A stretch of 25,100 nucleotides of DNA from a virus, in IMG/VR virus record IMGVR_UViG_3300024262_000222, positions 1-25,100 of that record. One strand, written 5' to 3'. The notes under the pieces are model-generated. The model was not told the DNA's origin. It was given only the letters and a program-made list of their open reading frames with translations, and made no database searches. Every line of letters begins with the position of its first letter. Position 1 is the first letter of the stretch. The translations under genes were made by a program, and so were the position numbers. Positions 8,710 to 15,436 of the stretch are shown one piece after another.

Positions 8710-9689
8710 CTACTTGTTTCTAGCTGCTTTGCGCTTCTCTAGATCGTTTTTCTTACGTATCATTCTATACCTTCTAGTCACCGGCATTGACATAATCGCA
8801 TCGTAATTCTGATCTAATAGCTCCATACAGTAGAAGATTTCGTCTTCTAGCTCTCCTGAGCTACCGTAGGGAAAAAGAAACCAGCTTGACTAACGTCTAG
8901 GTCCTCTTTAAATTCCGCATAGCACTCGGGGCAATCAAGCTCGACGGATGTTTCTACTCCACCCTCTACTTTGGTAAAGCTGTCTCGTAGGTAGATGCGG
9001 TCTACAGAAGACATGTTCTTAACAGCCTTCAAAGTAGGTCTAGCTCCCTCTATCTCGGTCAGTCGCATTAGTAGCGCTAGAGACAGCGTGTCTTCTGTAT
9101 TTTTACCTAGGTTAGATAGCTTCTCCTCACCTCGTCCGGTCATAGGTGTGAACGTTACGTGAAGTTTAGACTTAGGTAGAGTCACTTCGAACTCACGCTT
9201 AGTGGGGTCCGGCATGTACTTAACTTCTAGTGTAGACAAGTCCATGGTCACAGTATTAACTGCGTTGCACTCTTTGCACTTAACTTGGTAAGTGTAGTTG
9301 TCGCCTACTGTTACGCGTCGAATAGCGAAGATAGCGAAGAGCCTGTCGCCTACGGTCATATCTAATACAACCTGTGACAGCTTACCTTTATCCGTTATGG
9401 TACCGATGCGCTCTACACACCTAGTGATAAGCTCGTTGAGCTTCTTAGTGGACTTTAGCTTACGGTTGGCAAGCATGTCCTCCTCGTGACCTGTTATCTC
9501 TCGTACCTTTATCTCGGTATGGAGCGTCCCGTCCGAGTCTATATACCCGCAGGGGAGGTCAAATAAACCTATAGACGACTTAGGCTCTGTGATCTGGTTT
9601 TCTATAATAGTCCCAGCGATGTTTGGATCTAGTCCAAGGGGGACAGTTACTTCCTCTAACTCTTCTGTATTTTCTAGTTCTTCAGACAT
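8710..9689 (-). CDS. tape-measure chaperone, -1 frameshift long form
   Basis: If ribosomes slip back one base at TTTCCCT (8868-8874), the 274 residues up to GFFFP continue into a 52-residue extension (YGSSGELEDEIFYCMELLDQ and on to KRKAARNK) that stops with TAG at 8710-8712. The whole product would be 326 residues. The extension has no start codon of its own near the junction, is acidic then strongly basic, and has the character of real coding sequence. The arrangement matches lambda gpG/gpGT and P2 E/E+E', where a minor -1 product bridges the chaperone to the tape measure. The gene sits in that exact position, except that a homing endonuclease now lies between it and the tape measure. The slip itself is inferred, not measured. 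Confidence 0.75.
8847..9689 (-). CDS. tape-measure/baseplate hub chaperone, short form, with zinc-ribbon-like cysteines
   Basis: The zero-frame product is 280 residues, ending in FFFPTVAQES with TAG at 8847-8849. I chose ATG at 9689 (MSEELENTEELEEV) because AAGGA lies about nine bases before it. An upstream in-frame ATG at 9719 has GAGG directly against it and lies inside the previous gene. The N-terminus is acidic. Residues about 140-160 carry KCKECNAVNT and residues about 250-262 DCPECYAEFKED, two CxxC knuckles suggesting a zinc site, as seen in the T4 gp26/gp51-type 'base plate' chaperone family. The central part (TLPKSKLHVTFTPMTGRGEE) is beta-rich. Expected to keep the tape measure soluble while the tail tube polymerises round it. 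The family name is a likely rather than proven match. Confidence 0.78.
   Translation of the reverse strand: MSEELENTEELEEVTVPLGLDPNIAGTIIENQITEPKSSIGLFDLPCGYIDSDGTLHTEIKVREITGHEEDMLANRKLKSTKKLNELITRCVERIGTITDKGKLSQVVLDMTVGDRLFAIFAIRRVTVGDNYTYQVKCKECNAVNTVTMDLSTLEVKYMPDPTKREFEVTLPKSKLHVTFTPMTGRGEEKLSNLGKNTEDTLSLALLMRLTEIEGARPTLKAVKNMSSVDRIYLRDSFTKVEGGVETSVELDCPECYAEFKEDLDVSQAGFFFPTVAQES
8848..8874 (-). promoter_or_regulatory. programmed -1 ribosomal frameshift site: slippery heptamer plus hairpin
   Basis: On the minus strand T TTC CCT at 8874-8868 fits X XXY YYZ exactly. After slipping, tRNA-Phe pairs TTT in place of TTC and tRNA-Pro pairs CCC in place of CCT, both only wobble changes. Four bases later TAGCTC (8863-8858) and GAGCTA (8853-8848) form a perfect 6-bp stem with an AGGA loop, a plausible stimulatory hairpin that overlaps the zero-frame stop. 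Confidence 0.78.
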
Positions 9690-9693
9690 ATCC

Positions 9694-10272
9694 CTATTCC
9701 TTATCCTTAGCGGTCTCATCCTCGTAAACCATGACTAGAGATTTTATGGCGTCTGTTACAGTCATGCCGCGCTTACCAATCATAGTTTGAAATGTTGCGT
9801 AGGTTTCTCTAGGTACCCAGGCGTTAACCTTAGCTGTATCGATACCCTCCGCGTCTTGGAAGCGATCCAAGTCGTCGAATTGTGTCTCAGCTGTTATGTA
9901 CTTGTTCATTAGATATCGGATTAGGGCCGACTTACTTTTGAACCCTCGGTCTGAACACAATCCGTTGTTCATACGCTCAAATAGTCTTCGGGAAACCCAA
10001 AAGTTGATAGGCCTGTTGTCGGAGTGCTTAGTCTTAGGCTCCGACGAGTCCATAGCCATCTCACAGGCTCTACAAATTAAGCTGGCGTTACTCGCAGCCT
10101 TTTGACCTCCAGCTATCTCTGGCACCATTAGCTTAACGCGTACTTTATGGTCGGATCCGCAGTTTCCGCAGTTTCCGTTTGTGCGTTCCCACACCTCTTG
10201 TTGCCACTGGGTGCCGTGGGATATATCTACAGGGTCTCCCAGCACCTCTACTGATTCGTCTTCTTCACTCAT
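9694..10272 (-). CDS. HNH-like zinc domain fused to ribbon-helix-helix-like repeats
   Basis: A 192-residue protein from ATG at 10272, chosen because AAGGAG lies ten bases upstream; the longer reading would need a TTG. Residues about 22-73 look like an HNH fold: QQEVWERTNGNCGNCGS, then PEIAGGQKAASN, then LICRACEMA. The CxxC...CxxC zinc ligands and the GG...N turn are kept, but the catalytic histidines are absent (KLMVPEI where HHI is usual, and CEMA where CH is usual), so nuclease activity is doubtful. Two segments that look like ribbon-helix-helix DNA-binding units follow: INFWVSRRLFERMNN...SKSALIRYLMNKYI (about 87-125) and VNAWVPRETYATFQ...TVTDAIKSLVMVYE (about 148-185). A DNA- or RNA-binding regulator derived from an HNH protein is my best reading. 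It stops five bases before the chaperone start. Confidence 0.65.
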   Translation of the reverse strand: MSEEDESVEVLGDPVDISHGTQWQQEVWERTNGNCGNCGSDHKVRVKLMVPEIAGGQKAASNASLICRACEMAMDSSEPKTKHSDNRPINFWVSRRLFERMNNGLCSDRGFKSKSALIRYLMNKYITAETQFDDLDRFQDAEGIDTAKVNAWVPRETYATFQTMIGKRGMTVTDAIKSLVMVYEDETAKDKE

Positions 10273-10326
10273 TTTTTGGGTCTCCTTACTTACTTCCAAA
10301 ACGGTGTATTGGGTTGATAGTAAAAA

Positions 10327-10352
10327 GGCGTAAGAGGTTATTCCCTTACGCC
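10327..10352 (-). terminator. rho-independent terminator
   Basis: Perfect 8-bp stem GGCGTAAG/CTTACGCC with a 10-base loop, followed on the minus strand by TTTTTA (plus positions 10321-10326). It lies 14 bases after the stop of the 59-residue gene and before the HNH/RHH gene, so it should end or attenuate the tube2-RNR transcript. Confidence 0.85.
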
Positions 10353-10365
10353 AAGCTAAGCTAAA

Positions 10366-10545
10366 TTATTTAACTTTTTTCTTACGTGTGTTTAAAGGTA
10401 GGTATCCTTTAGATACCCCAGCGTCTGAATCCGCGTAGCCCAAGGGCACTTGATATGATCCCGCGTTTGACGACATAGTCGCCTCCGCGTGTAGTTTGCG
10501 GAGCTGCTCAATAAGTTTACGTATGTTGGGTGTCTCCCAGCTCAT
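10366..10545 (-). CDS. 59-residue small protein
   Basis: ATG at 10545 with AAGGTAGG upstream, stop TAA at 10366. The protein begins MSWETPNIRKLIEQLRKLHAEA, then SSNAGSYQVPLGYADSD, and ends in a basic tail (TRKKKVK). I do not recognise a family. Residues 11-21 (LIEQLRKLHAE) resemble the leader seen in three other small proteins of this window, so it may be a packaged or processed virion component. It is followed by a strong terminator. Coding character, Shine-Dalgarno and snug placement make it a real gene despite its size. Confidence 0.7.
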   Translation of the reverse strand: MSWETPNIRKLIEQLRKLHAEATMSSNAGSYQVPLGYADSDAGVSKGYLPLNTRKKKVK

Positions 10546-10583
10546 AAACCTACCTTATAACGCTAGTGGTGTAAGCGCAACAA

Positions 10584-11267
10584 CTACTGTGGGGACTTCT
10601 GTAAGATAGCGGCTATATCGTCTTCCGACATGTCCCCCAGCTTCTCTACGCGATCCGCTATATCCTGTATCAGACTCTTAACCCACTCGTCGAAAGCCGA
10701 TTCGTCTGAGGCCTCGTATATTAGGTGCGCCAGCAGCGCGGCCTTTCCTACTGATTTTATAGCAGTCTCGGCGGCGAAGTGCTGAGCGAGTGCGCCCGCT
10801 GTAAGGTGGGCTATGCCTCCCATGACAAGCGTTCCAGCCACAGTCATAGCTACGGCCTTTACGACCGCCTTTATGGCCTTCTTCTCGTGAGAGGAAATGC
10901 TCTCCCTACGGGCCAACTTAGCTACTGCCTTACCGGCCATTTTGAATTCTTTTACTTCGTGCTTGATGGTGCCTAGAGCGTGAGCCGCCTTAGATCTCAA
11001 GGACTTGCTGGCTTTAGCCCCGACTTCTTTCCTGAACTCTTTGTTCGCTACCAGCTTAGCGGCGCCCTTTGGCAGCGCTTTTATACTTTTAGCTGTGCCT
11101 ACGATCTTATCTTTTATCGCGGCCTTAGCTTTGCGTTTCATTCCGCCTATTTGGCGCCACTTACCAAACACCATAAACCAACCCTTACCCGGAGGCCTAG
11201 GTACAGACGACTTCTCTTCGAGTTCGAATCGTACAGATTCCAATAGAGTGGCGGTCCGGTAGTTCAT
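10584..11267 (-). CDS. Lys/Ala-rich virion-type protein with a hydrophobic segment and possible capsid-targeting leader
   Basis: A 227-residue protein of unknown function. I chose ATG at 11267 (MNYRTATLLESVRFELEEK) over a TTG at 11285 because the ATG puts its leader in exact register with that of the gene at 23319-23591. No Shine-Dalgarno is visible, and it starts 22 bases after the RNR stop, so it may depend on coupling. After the leader come an aromatic stretch (GKGWFMVFGKWRQIGG), a strongly basic helix region (about 45-135, many Lys and Ala) and a hydrophobic segment at about 141-170 (AVAMTVAGTLVMGGIAHLTA). An acidic C-terminus ends it (DIADRVEKLGDMSEDDIAAI). A basic protein with a removable leader would suit an internal head protein, while the hydrophobic segment could suit membrane passage. 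Both are inference. Confidence 0.75.
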   Translation of the reverse strand: MNYRTATLLESVRFELEEKSSVPRPPGKGWFMVFGKWRQIGGMKRKAKAAIKDKIVGTAKSIKALPKGAAKLVANKEFRKEVGAKASKSLRSKAAHALGTIKHEVKEFKMAGKAVAKLARRESISSHEKKAIKAVVKAVAMTVAGTLVMGGIAHLTAGALAQHFAAETAIKSVGKAALLAHLIYEASDESAFDEWVKSLIQDIADRVEKLGDMSEDDIAAILQKSPQ

Positions 11268-11289
11268 TATCGTATGGTAGCGCAAATAA

Positions 11290-13599
11290 TCAGATTTCGC
11301 ACTTACCGCCTGCGCAACTTAATTCACCGGTTAAATTAGTACCGTCATCCTCTTCCACCATCTTAGTGTAGTCCACTTTAGTATAGTGTTTCAACAACAT
11401 GTTCCACTTCACTTCGTCCGCCTCCGTGGAGATCACTTCTCTAGGCGCGAAAGCGTAATCTTTATCCCCTGTGTGGGGTAGGAAGGAGATACCCGAAAAG
11501 TCCTCTTTATTATTCCAAACATAGTCTGACACGTCATCCCACTCATCTGGTCGCACTATCACGGTATTACTAACATTATGGCAAGCGCCAGGACTTCTAT
11601 CCGGGTCCGCAGTGCCTGGTTTTACCCAATTATCTTGAGTGCTTTTAACTGTTTTTAGGAACTCTACAGCGCCAAAATCATCTAAAATAGCTGCGCCTTC
11701 TGGAGCGGCAATTGGGAACTCGATTACCCAATCTCCACCTTTTGGTTTTTTTTGGCACATGTGTGGATTTACACTCCTAAAGTACTGAAACACAGGCTCC
11801 AGCTCATTAGCCGTTACGCGCCTTATATAGCGCCTTCCTGGGTGCGCGTGTATACCCGACCCTACGCACCCCAGCTCCAGGGAAGACGTCCCTGCGGGCT
11901 TTACGCACGTTGTGCGGGACGCTGGACGCACTCCTAGCTTAGCGGCCATTCTGGCGTTCTCGGCTATGACCACGGCTGCGGCGTTGCGTTGGTACTCGGG
12001 GTTCAGCGCGATACCAGGGGAGTCCATCATTCCCGTCATCGAGACACCCAATAGGGCCTCGCGCTCCGCTATCAGTTCAGATACCCAGCCCAGATACGGG
12101 AAGTCCGTGTAGGCCGTCTGTAGCGTTCCTATACACGCTGCGGCTTTAGCAGCTGCGTACATATCTTCTGGGGTATCGAAAGCCGCTGCGTTCATCTCCG
12201 TTAAGTTACAAAATGCTACACCAGTATGAGTATCCCCTATCTTGACCTTAGGTATGAACATCCCGGTCTCTCGCTTAGCTTCGATAGCTAGTAGGAGGGC
12301 CTCGTCGATGGTCAGCACAGGGTTCAAATTTATCTCTACACACGGGTTGAAACCGTAGTCATAGTTATCGGTAAATACGAATCCGGGCTCTCCGAACTCT
12401 TTTATGTACTTGAAGATCCGGTTGAACTGACGCTTCTTTATATCGCTGCGCATTAGTACAGCAGAGTTGTTAGAGTTAGCGCGCCACGGGTGTATGTCGA
12501 ACCAGTTACCGGTCTTAGCGGCCATCATCTCCCCATCCTCTAAGGAGAAAAGAGCTATTGTGGCTGAGCGTCTGATACCACCGGATAGTACTGCGTCCGC
12601 CGCTAAGCACATAATGTCATAGCACTCTATAGGTCGGAGCTGCCTACCTTGAGCTAGGTTTAGGCGCTCACGTATAGCCTCCAGAGAGGTTTTTAACCCT
12701 ACGTGACCTGGGGCTTTACCGCCCGAAGTTTTAAGAGGCGTGCCCTCGGGTCGTATCTTGCTGTAGTTGAATTCTATGAAGTACCCCTTAGTGTAGGAGT
12801 TAAGTAGGGTCGTCAAAGCGTTAGCCCAACCCTCTATGGTGTCCACTATAGTGTAGTGGCGGACCATGCGGGCGTCCACGTGCTTCAGCGCCGGTAGTTT
12901 CTCTACGTGGTCGTACTGAATGGAGTAGCCCACGCCGCAACCGCACAGTAGTAGGTATAGAGCATCTCCGAAGGCTCTAAGCTTATCGATGTGCATGAAC
13001 GAACAGTTGTACTGGCGTGCGTTCACAGTCTCTATAGCGGAACCGGCGAACTGCATAGATCGCATGGACGGTAGAACCTTCTTAGCTCTGACCATGTCGA
13101 AGGCTTCAGTTATGTCTTCACGGGCTTCGGGAAACTTCTTTAAGTGCATGTTTTCCACACGCGCTACTGTCTCCTCGTATACCTCTCTGCGCTTTTCTTC
13201 TGGGAGGTAGCGTGAGTATTTACCGGGGTGGATATAGTCTGAGATAGCTAGAGGGTCCGGAGCTAATCTATTAGCTCTCAACCCCTCTCGCTTGGACCTG
13301 TACAAAATGTAGGCTTTAGCTACGTCCGTACATCCGGTCTCCATTAAAGAAGTTTCTACAAAGTCTTGAATGACTTCTACAGGTACATCCTTCTCCCCGT
13401 ACCTTAGTAGAAGTTTGGCTTTTACTAGCCTAGCCATTTGAACTAAGAAGTGATCTTCTATGGTCTGCCCTACCTCGTCGAACGCAGCACGTACTGCGCT
13501 TTCGATCTTGGTTATGCTAAATTCTTGAGTGTTTTTACCACCCCGCTTAAGGACGCGTAAACGTCCCTCTATCCCAATCTCGTCTGAGAATAGGTTCAT
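11290..13599 (-). CDS. nrdJ: class II (adenosylcobalamin-dependent) ribonucleotide reductase, monomeric type
   Basis: A 769-residue enzyme converting ribonucleotides to deoxyribonucleotides for phage DNA synthesis. Residues about 14-108 form an ATP-cone (RVLKRGG, FSITKIESAVRAAF, YILYRSKREGLR), pointing to allosteric control by dATP/ATP. Active-site residues can be placed against the Lactobacillus RTPR: C199 (YNCSF) and C464 (FCNLTEMN) as the reducing pair, N418/C420/E422 (NPCVE) as the thiyl centre, and C762/C767 (SCAGGKC) as the C-terminal shuttle. KPAGTSSLELG and GIHAHPGRRYIRRV are also typical of class II. No small subunit gene is present, as class II needs none. Between C420 and C464 there are 44 residues against 11 in RTPR, an insertion of about 33. 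ATG at 13599 follows AAGGAG. Finding it among tail genes is unusual. It should work without oxygen but needs host B12. Confidence 0.92.
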   Translation of the reverse strand: MNLFSDEIGIEGRLRVLKRGGKNTQEFSITKIESAVRAAFDEVGQTIEDHFLVQMARLVKAKLLLRYGEKDVPVEVIQDFVETSLMETGCTDVAKAYILYRSKREGLRANRLAPDPLAISDYIHPGKYSRYLPEEKRREVYEETVARVENMHLKKFPEAREDITEAFDMVRAKKVLPSMRSMQFAGSAIETVNARQYNCSFMHIDKLRAFGDALYLLLCGCGVGYSIQYDHVEKLPALKHVDARMVRHYTIVDTIEGWANALTTLLNSYTKGYFIEFNYSKIRPEGTPLKTSGGKAPGHVGLKTSLEAIRERLNLAQGRQLRPIECYDIMCLAADAVLSGGIRRSATIALFSLEDGEMMAAKTGNWFDIHPWRANSNNSAVLMRSDIKKRQFNRIFKYIKEFGEPGFVFTDNYDYGFNPCVEINLNPVLTIDEALLLAIEAKRETGMFIPKVKIGDTHTGVAFCNLTEMNAAAFDTPEDMYAAAKAAACIGTLQTAYTDFPYLGWVSELIAEREALLGVSMTGMMDSPGIALNPEYQRNAAAVVIAENARMAAKLGVRPASRTTCVKPAGTSSLELGCVGSGIHAHPGRRYIRRVTANELEPVFQYFRSVNPHMCQKKPKGGDWVIEFPIAAPEGAAILDDFGAVEFLKTVKSTQDNWVKPGTADPDRSPGACHNVSNTVIVRPDEWDDVSDYVWNNKEDFSGISFLPHTGDKDYAFAPREVISTEADEVKWNMLLKHYTKVDYTKMVEEDDGTNLTGELSCAGGKCEI

Positions 13600-13626
13600 G
13601 GTTTATCTCTCCTTGAGCGTAATGGC

Positions 13627-14331
13627 CTAGCCTATGGGGGATAGACTAATTTCTTCTATCATTTCTGGTTGAATATCTAATTCGGCTATAGAAACATCGC
13701 CCGCTTTAGCGTCGAAGTCTCCACCGGATTTGAATCGTGTGGGTATACAGTCGTAAAGCATCCACGCGCGCGCGGGCACGTGGGCGGCTACGTCAGCTGG
13801 ACCAAAGGATCCAACAGCTACTTGAGCAGCTATACGCGCTATACCTGCGGCTGAGTTTATACCCGTCCCCCCGCTTACAGCTCCCCGACTTTGTGCGGCT
13901 CCTGCGGTTATCAGACCACCCGCTATACCAGCAGCGGCTAGTCCTGGATACCTAGAAAAGAAGTGAATCAACATTAGGTTTCTGCGGGGTGTTACTCCGC
14001 CTACGCTGCCTACTTGCACTCCGCCTACCTTAACCCCAGACGTGTTGCCAGTCAACGCCGACATAGCCCACTTGTAGAAATCTGAATCCCAAAAAGTTAC
14101 ACCTCTAGTTAAGGTCATAACATCTATGTCAGCTTTCTTAACGACCTTCTTGCGAAACATAGCGTTGCCCTCTGTGATGTCGTACATCTCAAAGGTCATA
14201 CCTGGCGCGGTTATACTACTAAACCCCGCTAGAGGGTTAAATATGGGCAGGGCTAGTCCTTCTATAGGTGCTACGTCTAATAACCAAAAGGAGTTAACTT
14301 GTAAGTAGTCGCTGAATAATGATCTAGCCAT
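13627..14331 (-). CDS. second tail tube-like protein with a Gly/Ala-rich insertion
   Basis: A 234-residue paralogue of the tail tube protein encoded just before it. Shared landmarks are MAR-L---DYL at the start, then AGFSSITAPGMTFEMYDITEG, DIDVMTLTRGV with WDSDFYKWAM, and the end P-R-K-GGD-DAKAGDVSIAELDIQPE. These are marks of the gp19-type tube family. Between about residues 128 and 186 it carries a Gly/Ala-rich, partly hydrophobic stretch (LAAAGIAGGLITAGAAQSRG and on) where the paralogue has a short polar loop. It could form a specialised ring at the tube end, or a minor tube protein. ATG at 14331 has GAGG upstream. A terminator separates it from tube 1, so it should be made in smaller amount. 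Confidence 0.75.
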   Translation of the reverse strand: MARSLFSDYLQVNSFWLLDVAPIEGLALPIFNPLAGFSSITAPGMTFEMYDITEGNAMFRKKVVKKADIDVMTLTRGVTFWDSDFYKWAMSALTGNTSGVKVGGVQVGSVGGVTPRRNLMLIHFFSRYPGLAAAGIAGGLITAGAAQSRGAVSGGTGINSAAGIARIAAQVAVGSFGPADVAAHVPARAWMLYDCIPTRFKSGGDFDAKAGDVSIAELDIQPEMIEEISLSPIG

Positions 14332-14379
14332 GCAGGAGCCTCATAGTAGCAACGTATGACGTACTACTGAAATGAAAAA

Positions 14380-14399
14380 GGGAGGACATTAGTCCTCCC
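14380..14399 (-). terminator. rho-independent terminator after the tail tube gene
   Basis: Perfect 8-bp stem GGGAGGAC/GTCCTCCC with a 4-base loop, followed on the minus strand by TTTTT (plus 14375-14379). It lies just after the tail tube stop and before the second tube gene, so the sheath-tube transcript can end here and downstream genes depend on read-through or an unseen promoter. Confidence 0.92.
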
Positions 14400-14426
14400 A
14401 TCTTTCTAGTGGTGTTTGATTAGTGT

Positions 14427-15011
14427 TTAGCTTGGGATTGCGTGCTCTTCGACCTCGAAGTGCTCGTACGCTAAATCAAGTTCCATGATAGAAATCTCAG
14501 AAGCGGTAGCATCTAGGTCTCCGGCCACCTTGTGACGAATTGGGAAAGCCTCTTTAACATGGTAAGACCTTGCAGCTGTAATATCCGCAGGCTTGATGTT
14601 AGTTCGGTTTGGTAGTCCGCCGTTTGTAGGTTGATCACGAACCAAAGAGTTGTCTCGGTGGTAGTGCTTGATAGTTAGGTCAGCGCGGTACTGCGCTTCG
14701 TTAGATCCTAGAGGACCGCCCTCAAGGACAACGCGTAACCAGCCCCAGAAGGAGCTATCCTGACGAGCCACACCTCTAGAGAGGGTGATGTCGGATACAG
14801 TAGGGTTACCAGGATACTTACGTGTGTAGATCATGGTCCCCTCCTTGTATTCTACGGCCTCGACCGTAGCTTCTGGAGTAGTGACGTTGGAAAAACCCGC
14901 GTCTGGCCTACCGGTAGGATTCAGGTCTATGATAGGACTATTCTGCGCATCATCGATTGATACGTGGAATCGCATTGAGTGGAGATAATCTGTATTTAGT
15001 GGGCGTGCCAT
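14427..15011 (-). CDS. tail tube protein (gp19-like)
   Basis: A 194-residue protein directly after the sheath module, followed by a strong terminator as is common for the abundant tube protein. It forms the inner tube through which DNA passes. Landmarks: MARPLNTDYLHSMRFHVSID, then GFSNVTTPEATVEAVEYKEG (about 39-58), SDITLSRGVARQDSSFWGWL (about 73-92), and the C-terminal KVAGDLDATASEISIMELDL (about 161-180). The same order of blocks occurs in T4 gp19-type tubes. ATG at 15011 with GAGG upstream. It pairs with the paralogue at 13627-14331. Confidence 0.87.
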   Translation of the reverse strand: MARPLNTDYLHSMRFHVSIDDAQNSPIIDLNPTGRPDAGFSNVTTPEATVEAVEYKEGTMIYTRKYPGNPTVSDITLSRGVARQDSSFWGWLRVVLEGGPLGSNEAQYRADLTIKHYHRDNSLVRDQPTNGGLPNRTNIKPADITAARSYHVKEAFPIRHKVAGDLDATASEISIMELDLAYEHFEVEEHAIPS

Positions 15012-15065
15012 CTTAAACCTCGTTCTTTAGGGTGCTGTACTACTGTGTGTCTAAGCTGCTAGGGC

Positions 15066-15416
15066 TTAGGTTGCTACGCCCGCAGCGTCGCGCCAGATAG
15101 TACCGTCGCTCCAGTTAGGCGCAGCGTCATCCGTATTAAAGATAAACGTGAACGCTGGAACTGCGGTAGCAGCTGGCCTTGCGGCATTGGTGTACGAAGG
15201 TGGGGTATCCCCAAATCCGCCTACGACGTCATCTCCGGCTTCCTTAGTAAAAACTAGGGATACGTCGCCAGAAACGATTAGAGCTTTTAGGCTCTCGTCT
15301 CCGACGATGTCGGCCATTCCGCGACGGGTTTCGAGTACACCGCCAGGATTCAGCACCGTGCCATAAGCAGAGAGGTGGATCTGGTCGGAACCAATATTAG
15401 TAATTTTAACAAGCAT
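15066..15416 (-). CDS. small protein between sheath and tube, unknown
   Basis: A 116-residue protein from ATG at 15416, 20 bases after the sheath stop with AGGAG between them. The first half (KITNIGSDQIHLSAYGTVLN, GVLETRRGMADIVGDESLKAL) reads as a small beta-rich domain with a VSLVFTKEAG end. The second half is Gly/Pro/Ala-rich, ending in FTFIFNTDDAAPNWSDGTIWRD, which resembles decoration or tip domains of phage structural proteins. I do not recognise the family. Co-transcription with sheath and tube suggests a virion component. Confidence 0.7.
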   Translation of the reverse strand: MLVKITNIGSDQIHLSAYGTVLNPGGVLETRRGMADIVGDESLKALIVSGDVSLVFTKEAGDDVVGGFGDTPPSYTNAARPAATAVPAFTFIFNTDDAAPNWSDGTIWRDAAGVAT

Positions 15417-15436
15417 GGGTTATCTCCTACTGGGAC

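Noticed and set aside
9690-9719. Upstream ATG at 9719 as the chaperone start
   Set aside because: Its GAGG abuts the ATG with no spacer and it overlaps the previous gene; ATG at 9689 has AAGGA at a proper distance.
10273-10299. Extended N-terminus of the HNH/RHH protein from TTG at 10299
   Set aside because: The extension would run over the AAGGAG that serves the ATG at 10272.
14332-14379. Sigma-70 promoter for the second tube gene after the terminator
   Set aside because: Only TACTAT resembles a -10 box (4 of 6) and no -35 lies at a proper distance.
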